Below the pieces are notes generated by a model. It made no database searches, had not been told where the DNA came from, and was given only the letters and a program-made list of their open reading frames with translations. The translations under genes and the position numbers were made by a program. This document shows positions 1-6,717 of a stretch of DNA of 8,083 nucleotides, in pieces (the stretch's first letter is position 1; each line of letters opens with the position of its first letter). The stretch comes from Acetobacteraceae bacterium (GTDB lineage Bacteria; Pseudomonadota; Alphaproteobacteria; Acetobacterales; Acetobacteraceae), in contig JADGHI010000153.1 of NCBI GenBank assembly GCA_019689515.1, forward strand, positions 1-8,083. Direction: 5' to 3'.

Positions 1-1
1 G

Positions 2-466
2 CTGCAGTACGAGCTCCTTATCATGGTCGACCGCTGTGTGTTGGCGCATGGGGTGGAGGGGCGCACCCCCCTGCTCGATCCCGGCGTGGCGGCGGCGGCG
101 TTTCGCCTGCCCGACTCGCTCAAGGTCCGCGGCCATATGGGGAAGTGGATCCTGCGCCGATGGCTGGCGCGGCACTTCCCGGCCTGCGAGCCCTTCGCGC
201 CGAAGCAGGGCTTCACCGTGCCGATTGGCACCTGGATCGCCGAGGCGGCGCAGCGCCTCGGCCCGCTGGTGGCGGCGCAGCCGGGGGTGGCGGAGCTGGC
301 CTGGCCGGAGCGTGTGGTGGCACTGTTCGCCCAGGCGGGACGCGACCGGCACGCCGCGACGGCAGCCTGGCACCTGCTGTTCTACGCCCTCTGGCACCGC
401 CGGCACGTGGAGGGACGGCGCGACATCGCGGAGATGGACGTCTTCGCCGCCCTAGCGGCGCGATAG
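2..466 (+). CDS. Asparagine synthase family protein, C-terminal part (cut by window edge)
   Basis: This is the C-terminal 154 residues of a glutamine-dependent asparagine synthase (AsnB-like) family protein. The frame is open from base 2 to the TAG at 464-466, so the start lies outside the window; the ATG at 23 is internal. Visible family signatures are the 'MVDRC..AHGVEGRTPLLD' block of the synthetase domain (family form: K/MVDR.SMAHGLE.R.PFLD), then 'GKWILRR', then 'PKQGFTVPIGTW', which corresponds to the conserved KxGF/PIxxW segment. The family forms an acyl-adenylate on Asp (or another carboxylate) and transfers ammonia derived from glutamine. The N-terminal glutaminase domain cannot be seen. 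Members of this shape occur both as housekeeping AsnB and in polysaccharide or peptide biosynthesis clusters, so the actual substrate is open. The gene converges on the ABC permease gene with a 30-base gap. Confidence 0.9.
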   Translation: MQYELLIMVDRCVLAHGVEGRTPLLDPGVAAAAFRLPDSLKVRGHMGKWILRRWLARHFPACEPFAPKQGFTVPIGTWIAEAAQRLGPLVAAQPGVAELAWPERVVALFAQAGRDRHAATAAWHLLFYALWHRRHVEGRRDIAEMDVFAALAAR

Positions 467-489
467 GGCGCGACGCCGGCGACTCCGGA

Positions 490-511
490 CTGCGGCTCAC
501 TCCCTCCGCAG
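490..511. terminator. Candidate hairpin at the convergent gene junction
   Basis: A perfect 6-bp stem, CTGCGG (490-495) with CCGCAG (506-511) around a 10-base loop, straddles the stop codon of the permease gene 24 bases beyond the asparagine synthase stop. A second perfect 6-bp hairpin (CGCCGC/GCGGCG, loop CCTA) sits at 445-460 just before the asparagine synthase stop. Neither has a T-tract. They could help end the two converging transcripts, but stems this short arise easily by chance at this GC content. Confidence 0.2.
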
Positions 512-2263
512 CATGAAGTCGCGCCCGATCAGCTTCATGCCGATGCCGACGAAGGCGAGGGTGATGACGAGGAGGATGCCGCCGAGGGCGGATAGCACCT
601 CGAAATTGCCCTCCTCGCTCAGGTCGTAGAGCAGGACGGAGATCGTCCGCGTCTCCGGTCCGACCAGGAAGATCGCGGCGGATAGCTCGCGCGTCGCCAG
701 GATGAAGACCAGCAGCCAGCCGCCGAGCAGCGCCTTCTTGAGCAGCGGCGCCACCACCCTGCGGATGGCGGTGATCCGGCCGCCGCCCAGGATGCGCACC
801 GCCTCCTCCATCTCCGGATGGATCATCTGCATCCCCGCCGCGCCGTTGGCATAGGCGATCGGGAGGAAGCGGGTGGTGAAGGCCAGGATCATCATCGCCG
901 AGGTGCCGTAGAGCAGCAGCGGCGGCCCGGCATAGGCGGCGTAGAAGCCGATGGCCATGACGATGCCGGGGATGACGAAGGGCGCCATGCAGAGGAAGGC
1001 GAGCAGCGAGCCGAAGGGCATCACGCGGCGCTTGACGATGTAGGCGATGGCCAGCGCGACGACCACGGCGAAGGTCGCGGAGGCGGCGGCGAAGACGAAG
1101 GTGTTGACCACCGCGCTCCAGGCCGCGTCGTGCTCGAACAGCAAGTAGGTGTAGTTGCCGAGCGTCAGGTTGTCGAAGGAGAAGCCGCGCCCCCAGGCCT
1201 TGGCGAAGGAAGCCTGGACCAGCGCGACCATCGGCGCCGCGACCGAGAGCAGGAAGACCAGGACGCACCAGCCGAACATGACCCAGCGCAAGGGCCCGAG
1301 CGGGATGGGCCGCCGCTCGCCGCCCTTGCCGGTCTGCGAGACGTAGCCCTTGCGCCCGAGCAGCAGCCTCTGCACGAGGATCAGCAGCGCCGTGATCAGC
1401 AGCAGCGGCATGGCGTAGGCGGCCGCCACCTCCGCGCGCACCGGCGCCTCGAAGAACTGCCAGAGCTGGGTGGTGACGACGTTGATCCGGGCCGGGATGC
1501 CGATGATCGCCGGCGTGCCGAACAACGCGATGGCCTCGAGGAAGACCAGGATGACGCCGGCCAGGATGGCGGGTCCGACCAGCGGCAGGGTGATGCGCAT
1601 CGTGGTCAGCCAGGTCCCGGCGCCGAGGATGTTCGCCGCGTCCTCCATCTCCGAGGAGATGAGGTCGAGGCCGGACTTCGCGAAGATGAAGACGAAGGGG
1701 TAGGCGTTCAGCGCGATGACGAAGGCGAGGCCCCAGAAGCTGTACACGTTGACGATGCTGTGCTCGCTGCCGGTGAGCCACATCCAGGCTTGGTTGATCC
1801 AGCCCGAATTGGGCCCGGCGAGCAGGATCCAGCCGATCGCGCCGAGATAGGGCGGGATGATGAAGGCGGCGAGCACTGTCAGCCAGGCGAAGCCGCGTCC
1901 CGGCATGTCGGTGCGCGAGGCGGCCCAGGCCATCGGCACGGCGAGCACGGCGCAGATCGCCGCGCTGACCGCGCCGAGCGCGAGCGAGTTCAGCAGCGCG
2001 TCCACGTAGCGCATCCGCCCGTAGGCCGCGGTGTAGTTCGACAGGGTGAAGGTGCCGGTGCGTGCCGACCGCAGGCTGGTGAGGAGCAGTTCCGCCACCG
2101 GCCAGACCACGAGGACGACCAGCACCCCGATCAGCACGATCCAGAGCAGCGTCGCCGGCTCGGCATACCGCAATCGGCGCAGGAGCACGCCCTCGGGCGC
2201 CGCCGCTGCCGCACGCGCGGCGGCGGCGGTCTTGGGGGCGGCGTCAGCGGCGCTGCTGCTCAT
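497..2263 (-). CDS. Fused two-domain ABC transporter permease (iron(III)/FbpB type)
   Basis: This 588-residue inner-membrane protein carries both permease halves of a binding-protein-dependent ABC importer in one chain, as in FbpB/SfuB and ThiP. About twelve hydrophobic segments are visible, six per half, beginning around residue 40 after an Ala-rich cytoplasmic N-terminus. Each half has an EAA loop, the site that docks the ATPase: 'EMEDAANILGAG' starting at residue 205 and 'EMEEAVRILGGG' starting at residue 484, each followed by the expected I/V..LP or V..PL segment. The length matches fused iron(III)-type permeases. The ATG at 2263 is preceded by a modest GGAG about 9 bases upstream. The gene follows the solute-binding protein gene by 45 bases on the same strand and is surely co-transcribed with it. 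The transported substrate cannot be fixed from the permease, and no ATPase gene follows. Confidence 0.93.
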   Translation of the reverse strand: MSSSAADAAPKTAAAARAAAAAPEGVLLRRLRYAEPATLLWIVLIGVLVVLVVWPVAELLLTSLRSARTGTFTLSNYTAAYGRMRYVDALLNSLALGAVSAAICAVLAVPMAWAASRTDMPGRGFAWLTVLAAFIIPPYLGAIGWILLAGPNSGWINQAWMWLTGSEHSIVNVYSFWGLAFVIALNAYPFVFIFAKSGLDLISSEMEDAANILGAGTWLTTMRITLPLVGPAILAGVILVFLEAIALFGTPAIIGIPARINVVTTQLWQFFEAPVRAEVAAAYAMPLLLITALLILVQRLLLGRKGYVSQTGKGGERRPIPLGPLRWVMFGWCVLVFLLSVAAPMVALVQASFAKAWGRGFSFDNLTLGNYTYLLFEHDAAWSAVVNTFVFAAASATFAVVVALAIAYIVKRRVMPFGSLLAFLCMAPFVIPGIVMAIGFYAAYAGPPLLLYGTSAMMILAFTTRFLPIAYANGAAGMQMIHPEMEEAVRILGGGRITAIRRVVAPLLKKALLGGWLLVFILATRELSAAIFLVGPETRTISVLLYDLSEEGNFEVLSALGGILLVITLAFVGIGMKLIGRDFMLRRE

Positions 2264-2308
2264 TGGTCGGGCTCCGCCGTCTGGCAGTCGGTGCGCCTGG
2301 GGGGCGCG

Positions 2309-3379
2309 CTAGACCCCGAAGGTCTCGCGCCAGAGTTCCTTCACCTCCGGGATTCCCTGGTCGATCTCCTCCGTCGTCGGGCGGATGAGCTTCACCTCGG
2401 AGAGGTTCTTCGCACCGGGGAAGAGCGGCACGTCGCTGCGCACGATCTCGCTGTAGTTCTGGACCTGGACCTCGCTGGCGCGCTTGCCGAGCAGGAATTC
2501 CATGAAGAGCCGTGCCGCGTTGGGGTTGCGCGTGCCCTTCACGATCGCGGAGGGCGAGATCATCAGCAGCGTCCCGTCCTCGGGGTAGTTGACGCCGAGC
2601 GGGTTGCCGCGAGAGGCGCTGCGCAGCGTGGTCGCGCCCGGCCCTGCACCGACCCAGCGCTCGCCGGAGTTCAGCATGGTGACGGTGTCGTTGATCGAGC
2701 GCCCGATCTGCGGCTTGTTCCTCTCCAGCCTCGTGAAGTAGTCCCAGCCGTAGAGCTTGCGCATCATCACCACCCAGGTCCCGACATAGCCGGAGAAGCC
2801 AGGGTGGCCGACGGTGACGCGGTCCTTCCACCTCGGGTCGAGAAGGTCGGTCCACTTCCGCGGCCGGTCCTCCGGCTTCACCCTGTCGGCGTTGAAGTTG
2901 ATCAGCACGGTGCCGATCGAGGTGGTGTGGTAGAACCCGTCCGGGTCGATGTTGCGCAGATCCGCGATGATCTGCGAGGTGTTCTCCGGCACGTACTTCT
3001 CGAGCTTCCCGTCGGCCTTCAGCTGGACGTAGTGGCCGACATCGGTCGAGCTGAACACGTCGCAGTTCTGCACCCGCGCGCGCATGTCCTGCGATAGACG
3101 CTGGAAGGCGACCTGCGCCGTCGTGCGCACGACCTTCGCCTGGACGCCGGGATAGGTCTCGTCGAAGGCGCGGCCGATGGCCTCCGCGGTTTCGCTGTTG
3201 TAGTGCGCGGTGTACCAGGTGACCTGCTCGTTGCGGGAGCGCGCGGCCTCGTACAGCCTGCGCTCGTGCGGCGCCATCTCGGTGGCCGTCTGGGCGCGCA
3301 GCACCCGCGGCGCGGCCAGGCCAAGGCCCGCCAGGGCGCCGAACGCACGCCTCCCCAAGCGCCGATCGCCGCTGTTCAT
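2309..3379 (-). CDS. Tat-exported ABC transporter solute-binding protein, family 1
   Basis: This is a 356-residue periplasmic binding protein of the extracellular solute-binding family 1 group (FbpA/AfuA-, PotD- and phosphonate-binding-like), partner of the fused permease just downstream. The start at 3379 is chosen because an excellent ribosome binding site, GGGAGGAAAC (3390-3381), ends one base before it and because it begins a clean signal peptide; an in-frame ATG at 3457 would add 26 unsupported residues. Residues 1-29 look like a Tat signal: RRLGRRAFGALAGLGLAAP, with cleavage likely after 'LRA'. The mature protein opens with 'EQVTWYTAHYNSETAEAIG', the typical first strand and helix, followed by 'CDVFSSTD' and, near the end, 'NPNAARLFMEFLLGKRASE', a hallmark of the family. 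I do not see the adjacent Tyr-Tyr pair that ferric-binding FbpA proteins use, so the ligand should not be assumed to be free iron. Confidence 0.92.
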   Translation of the reverse strand: MNSGDRRLGRRAFGALAGLGLAAPRVLRAQTATEMAPHERRLYEAARSRNEQVTWYTAHYNSETAEAIGRAFDETYPGVQAKVVRTTAQVAFQRLSQDMRARVQNCDVFSSTDVGHYVQLKADGKLEKYVPENTSQIIADLRNIDPDGFYHTTSIGTVLINFNADRVKPEDRPRKWTDLLDPRWKDRVTVGHPGFSGYVGTWVVMMRKLYGWDYFTRLERNKPQIGRSINDTVTMLNSGERWVGAGPGATTLRSASRGNPLGVNYPEDGTLLMISPSAIVKGTRNPNAARLFMEFLLGKRASEVQVQNYSEIVRSDVPLFPGAKNLSEVKLIRPTTEEIDQGIPEVKELWRETFGV

Positions 3380-3380
3380 T

Positions 3381-3390
3381 GTTTCCTCCC
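3381..3390 (-). promoter_or_regulatory. Strong ribosome binding site deciding the start of the binding-protein gene
   Basis: GGGAGGAAAC on the minus strand places GGAGG 5 bases before the ATG at 3379. This supports that start over the in-frame ATG at 3457. The same ten bases precede the LivK-like gene at 5450-5459. Confidence 0.85.
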
Positions 3391-3393
3391 TAC

Positions 3394-3418
3394 CCGGTCT
3401 TGAGTTCGTCCGGTCTTG
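3394..3418 (-). repeat. Tandem 9-base direct repeat in the leader of the ABC operon
   Basis: CAAGACCGG (minus strand) occurs at 3418-3410 and again at 3402-3394, with a 16-base period, between the candidate promoter and the ribosome binding site of the solute-binding protein gene. The placement, just downstream of a predicted transcription start, is what an operator for a repressor would look like. That role is inference; only the repeat is seen. Confidence 0.4.
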
Positions 3419-3419
3419 G

Positions 3420-3926
3420 CTACAGCGAGATTGCCGGTGCCGGGTTCCGGGTGTCAATCAAGGTGGGGGTGTGCGCACCGGCATTGGCGGCGGAGAGGAT
3501 GCGCTCCTCGGCCTCCGGGCTGCCTTCCCTTGCCTGCCGCCCTCCCGCGCCGCCGTGGCGGCCGGCGGCCAGGATGCGCCGCAGCATGGCTTCGGGCACG
3601 CCTCCGTCCACGGGCTTGCGCAGGAGTAGGACCGTGTCGCTCGGCACGCGCCCATTGGGCAGGTCGGCGTAGCCGGTCGTGAAGAGGACGGCCACGCCGC
3701 GCTCCACGCGGTAAACGGCTCGGTACAGGTCCCCCTCGCGCTCGGCCCGCGCCCACTCGGTCTCCACGGTGGGGCGGTCGTCCGGATGGATCCGCGAGAG
3801 CCACACCTCTCTGGCGGCCGCGCCGGCGGGGGCGGGCTCGCAGCCGAGCAGCACGAAATGGTGGCGGGGCCACACGACGCGCCCGTCTCCAGTTCGTAGT
3901 CCCAGGGCGTGGCCGGTGCGGCTCAC
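3420..3926 (-). pseudogene. Remnant of a PAS/receiver hybrid sensor histidine kinase with internal deletion
   Basis: This 168-codon frame joins two pieces of a hybrid sensor kinase. Residues about 10-74 resemble a PAS domain: 'TGDGRVVWPRHHFVLLG', then 'VWLSRIHPDDRPTVETEW' (the WLxRIHPDDR motif), then 'DLYRAVYRV'. Residues about 78-110 resemble the end of a response-regulator receiver domain: 'VLFTTGYADLPNGRVP' (conserved Thr83 and GYA) and 'LLLRKPV' (conserved Lys104). Everything expected between them is missing: the rest of PAS/PAC, the H-, N- and G-boxes of the kinase, and the receiver's phospho-accepting Asp. The N-terminal sensor part is also absent. The junction falls near 3690-3706 and keeps the frame. 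A GTG at 3926 overlaps the TGA of the upstream hydrolase gene by four bases (GTGA), so translation is possible, but there is no typical start and no complete functional domain. I read it as a deletion relic. A short expressed protein is the alternative. Confidence 0.6.
3430..3457 (-). promoter_or_regulatory. Candidate sigma-70 promoter for the ABC binding-protein/permease operon
   Basis: On the minus strand a perfect -35 hexamer TTGACA (3457-3452) is followed by a 16-base spacer and GGCAAT (3435-3430), which matches the -10 consensus at its last three positions. The predicted transcription start near 3423 would give a leader of about 45 bases before the ATG at 3379. A full TTGACA is uncommon in DNA this GC-rich. 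It lies inside the 3' end of the PAS/receiver remnant, which suggests that the ABC operon is transcribed independently of it. Confidence 0.4.
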
Positions 3927-4963
3927 CCTTTGCCAGCGCGGAAGATCATGTCGAGGAAGCGTCCGAGGTCGCGGTTCGATCGCGCGCGGACCGCCTCGTC
4001 GGCGCCCATCATGTAGGGCCGGTCCTCGACGCAGGCGGCGAGGATGAGACGCCGCAGGAATGGGCCCGTCATCGGCAGTCCGGTCCGCAGGTCCCGCACC
4101 CGGCCGTCCGCGCCGACGCTCAGGCGGCAGGCGCCGAGCAGGCGGCCGATGGCCCGCGGCGGCGTCCCGCCATCCCACTGATGCAGGGCGCCGGGGTAGG
4201 CGATCACGGTGGTCGCGGACCCGCCGCGCCGCAGGTCCCCGGCGAACTCGGCGCAGCGGTCCGGGTCGATCAGCTCGTCTCCGGTGCCGTAGAGCATCAG
4301 CACCGGCGCGCCGGTCGTGCGCGCCTCCTCGAAGCGCGCGAGGCACGGACCATAGAAGGCGACGTGTCCGGCGAAGCGCTCGCCTCCCGGCGCCAGGCGT
4401 TCGGCGACCGTCGTCCAGACCCCGTACATCGCCGCCATCGCGCCGTAGGAGAAGCCGACGAGGACGATGCGGTCCGGGTCGATCTCGGGGTGCCGCCGGG
4501 GAAGGTGGCGCAGTGCCGCGTATGCATCGGCGAGCGCCATGGTCTCGGTGATCTCGATCAGACGCTCGGTGAACCCACGGGCCCGGTCGCGCCGGGCAGC
4601 GAAGACGTCGAGGACGACCGCCGCCGCGCCCATCGCGGCGAGCTGGCGCGCATAGGTGAGCTCGCGCGCGGGCAGGACGCCCCCGGCGCCGTGCAGCATG
4701 ACGACCGCGGGGACCGAGCGTGGCGGTGCGGTGCGGGCGCCGTTGCGGCGGGGCAGGTAGAGGCGGCCGAGGGCGGTCGCCGGCTCCGCGCGTCCCGCGT
4801 CGGCGGGGACGAAGGGGTTGCTGCTCGGGAAGGTGACGTCCACGCCGCCGATGTCGGCGACCTCGGCCGACGTGGGCCAGGGATCGCGCAGATGCCAGCC
4901 CTCCTGCGCCCATGCCGGAGAGGCTGCCGCGAGGCCGGCGGCGAAGGCGATGGACAGCGCCAT
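3923..4963 (-). CDS. Exported dienelactone hydrolase family protein (alpha/beta hydrolase)
   Basis: This is a 346-residue alpha/beta hydrolase with the order and motifs of the dienelactone hydrolase family. 'VVMLHGAGG' forms the oxyanion-hole region. The nucleophile elbow is G-F-S-Y-G with Ser172. Asp229 in 'YGTGDELIDPDRC' and His261 in 'YPGALHQWDGG' complete the triad. The start used is the ATG at 4963, giving the hydrophobic signal-like MALSIAFAAGLAAASPAWA followed by QEGW, so the protein is probably periplasmic. That signal lacks a basic n-region. An in-frame GTG at 4999 would add VTAGALRRRARR and give a better signal peptide, and an ATG at 5095 is also in frame. None has a good ribosome binding site. 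The tail after His261 is about 85 residues, longer than in classical dienelactone hydrolases of about 230-250 residues. The substrate is unknown; an ester or lactone is the family expectation. It is followed without a gap by the sensor-kinase remnant. Confidence 0.85.
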   Translation of the reverse strand: MALSIAFAAGLAAASPAWAQEGWHLRDPWPTSAEVADIGGVDVTFPSSNPFVPADAGRAEPATALGRLYLPRRNGARTAPPRSVPAVVMLHGAGGVLPARELTYARQLAAMGAAAVVLDVFAARRDRARGFTERLIEITETMALADAYAALRHLPRRHPEIDPDRIVLVGFSYGAMAAMYGVWTTVAERLAPGGERFAGHVAFYGPCLARFEEARTTGAPVLMLYGTGDELIDPDRCAEFAGDLRRGGSATTVIAYPGALHQWDGGTPPRAIGRLLGACRLSVGADGRVRDLRTGLPMTGPFLRRLILAACVEDRPYMMGADEAVRARSNRDLGRFLDMIFRAGKG

Positions 4964-5461
4964 GCGGCGCGCCCGCCGGCGAAGAGCACCCGCCGTCACG
5001 GCGTGGGCGCGGATGGGTCGCGACGCACTCGATGGGCCGATGCCGGCGCCGGCGGCCACGCGCAGGTCCACGGCGACGCACGACTCATGCCGCATGCCGT
5101 GCCTGCGATGCCGGCGCTGCGACGGGCAAGCCGGTATCGTCTGCAGCGGACGCCATCGGCGCACGAGACGTGAAGCCATGACTCGCGTCGGGTGCCTTTG
5201 TGCAGCGGACATCGCATGTTGCACCGGCTGGCGGCAACCGCCGCCGGGAGCGGCCGGGGAAGGGATCGCGCAAATCGGCTTGATCCGCAGGCCGTCAGGT
5301 TGCGATGCCCGGCCGCACGCTCGGACACTTGCCGCTGCAATCATCGCTGAAGGCAGCGCCGGACGCGCGCACCGCGCCTCTGCGCGGTTGATCCGGCGTG
5401 TCCGCCGCGCGCATCCTGCTGCGCACGTCCAACGACAAATCTGCAACGAGGGAGGAAACGC
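4964..5461. other. Divergent intergenic region with no gene seen
   Basis: About 500 bases separate the hydrolase gene (minus) from the LivK-like gene (plus), or about 365 bases if the hydrolase starts at 5095. Open frames here translate to low-complexity Arg/Ala/Pro-rich sequence with no recognisable domain, and none has a good ribosome binding site. The region must hold both divergent promoters, but I could not pick out a convincing -35/-10 pair for either. A 10-base direct repeat, TGCAGCGGAC, occurs at 5142-5151 and 5201-5210. A 5-bp hairpin at 5230-5242 lacks a T-tract. I see no tRNA, riboswitch or terminator. Confidence 0.6.
5450..5459 (+). promoter_or_regulatory. Strong ribosome binding site of the LivK-like gene
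   Basis: GGGAGGAAAC puts GGAGG 6 bases before the ATG at 5462. It fixes the start and is identical over ten bases to the site ahead of the other binding-protein gene (3390-3381). Confidence 0.85.
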
Positions 5462-6709
5462 ATGAGAAGGTCCCTGGTGTTCGCGTCTGCCCTGGCGCTC
5501 GCCCTGGCGATCCCGCTCGGGCAAGCCGGAGCGCAGCAGCAGCGCCCGGCACAGCGCGAAGCGGTGCGGATTGGCATCCTGAGCGACATGTCGGGCAGCT
5601 TCGCCGACGTGGCCGGGCCGGGCTCGGTCGTCGCCGCGCCGCGGGCCGCGGGGGGCGGCGGGGGCCGCGCGGGGGGGCTGCCGGTGCAGATCGTCTCCGG
5701 CGACCACCAGAACCGTGCCGATGTCGGCTCCGCCCTCGCGCGCCGCTGGGTCGACGTGGAGGGCGTGGACGCCATCGTGGACCTGCCGAACTCCGCGGTC
5801 GCGCTTGCGGTCGGCGACGTCGTGCGCAACGCCAACCGGACCATGCTGGTGACCGCCGCGGTGACCACGCGGCTCACCGGCGATGCCTGCTCGCCCAATG
5901 CGATCCACTACTCGCTCGACAACTGGTCCATGGCGAACGTGCCGAGCCGCGCGCTGGTGCAGCAGGGCGGCTCGACCTGGTTCTACATCACCGCCGACTA
6001 CGTCTTCGGCCACGACCTGGAGCAGCAATCGGCGAACGCGGTCCGGCGCGCCGGGGGCCAGGTCCTCGGCTCGGTGAGGCACCCGCTGGGGACGGCCGAC
6101 TTCTCCTCCGTGCTGCTGCAGGCGCAGGCGTCGCGCGCGCAGGTGGCCGCGCTGGCCAACTCGCAGGCCGACTTCATCAACGCCATGAAGCAGGCGGGCG
6201 AGTTCGGCCTGACCCGGCGCGGCCAGCGCGTGCTCGGCCTCGCGGTCTACGTGTCGGACATCGTCTCCCTCGGGCTGGAGCCCACGCAGGGGGCGATCGT
6301 CACCGGCAACTGGTACTGGGACCTGAACGACGGCACGCGCGACTTCGCCCGGCGCTTCGCCGCCCGGCACAATGGCCGGATGCCGACCGCGCTGCAGGCG
6401 AACGTCTATGCCGCCGTGCTGCACTACCTGAAGGCCGTGGACGCGGTGGGTGGCTCGACCGACGGGCGGGCGGTGGTCGCGCGGATGAAGGCGATGCCCA
6501 CCGACGACCGGATCTTCGGCCGCGGCTCGATCCGCGCCGACGGGCGGCGCATGAGTCCGGTCTACGTCTTCCAGGTGAAGGCGCCCGGCGAGTCGAGCGG
6601 CCCCTACGACGTCTACCGCCTGGTGCGCGAGGTGCCGGTCGAGGAGGCCTACCGCCCGATCGAGGAGGGCGGCTGTCCGCTGGTGGCGGGCGGCGGCAGG
6701 GGCCGTTAG
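5462..6709 (+). CDS. LivK-like ABC transporter substrate-binding protein (branched-chain amino acid family)
   Basis: This 415-residue periplasmic binding protein belongs to the LivK/Peripla_BP_6 group, which feeds LivHMGF-type ABC importers with amino acids, amides, urea or aromatic acids. Residues 1-24 form a Sec signal peptide (MRRS, a hydrophobic core, then cleavage after 'AGA'). The mature protein opens with 'VRIGILSDMSGSFADVAGPG', the standard first strand and ligand loop, followed by 'VQIVSGDHQNRADVGSALAR', 'EGVDAIVDLPNSAVALAV' and 'WFYITADYVFGHDLEQ', all family hallmarks. An oddity is residues 60-72, PRAAGGGGGRAGG, where relatives have an amphipathic helix of the type R-M-A-V-E-D-F; the underlying DNA has no A or T for 47 bases (see findings). 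No Liv permease or ATPase genes are in the window. The only neighbour on the strand is the M20 hydrolase 89 bases downstream, suggesting related substrates. The specific ligand cannot be read from the sequence. Confidence 0.93.
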   Translation: MRRSLVFASALALALAIPLGQAGAQQQRPAQREAVRIGILSDMSGSFADVAGPGSVVAAPRAAGGGGGRAGGLPVQIVSGDHQNRADVGSALARRWVDVEGVDAIVDLPNSAVALAVGDVVRNANRTMLVTAAVTTRLTGDACSPNAIHYSLDNWSMANVPSRALVQQGGSTWFYITADYVFGHDLEQQSANAVRRAGGQVLGSVRHPLGTADFSSVLLQAQASRAQVAALANSQADFINAMKQAGEFGLTRRGQRVLGLAVYVSDIVSLGLEPTQGAIVTGNWYWDLNDGTRDFARRFAARHNGRMPTALQANVYAAVLHYLKAVDAVGGSTDGRAVVARMKAMPTDDRIFGRGSIRADGRRMSPVYVFQVKAPGESSGPYDVYRLVREVPVEEAYRPIEEGGCPLVAGGGRGR

Positions 6710-6717
6710 CGCCCGCG

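Noticed and set aside
213..1781. A 522-codon minus-strand frame overlapping the permease gene
   Set aside because: It is Arg/Pro-rich in a shifted frame, with no transmembrane or other recognisable pattern; the permease frame explains the region.
818..3097. A 759-codon plus-strand frame opposite the permease and binding-protein genes
   Set aside because: It is rich in Asp, Glu, Arg, Gly and His with no domain, and lies wholly antisense to two clearly recognisable genes.
3380..3457. In-frame ATG at 3457 as the start of the solute-binding protein
   Set aside because: It would place 26 extra charged residues before the Tat signal and ignore the strong ribosome binding site directly ahead of 3379.
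5230..5242. Hairpin GGCGG-CAA-CCGCC as a terminator or riboswitch element
   Set aside because: Only five base pairs with a three-base loop, no T-tract and no conserved riboswitch core around it; expected by chance at this GC content.
4996..5340. Possible small gene on the minus strand in the intergenic region
   Set aside because: There is no ribosome binding site, no recognisable domain and a composition like the other shadow frames.
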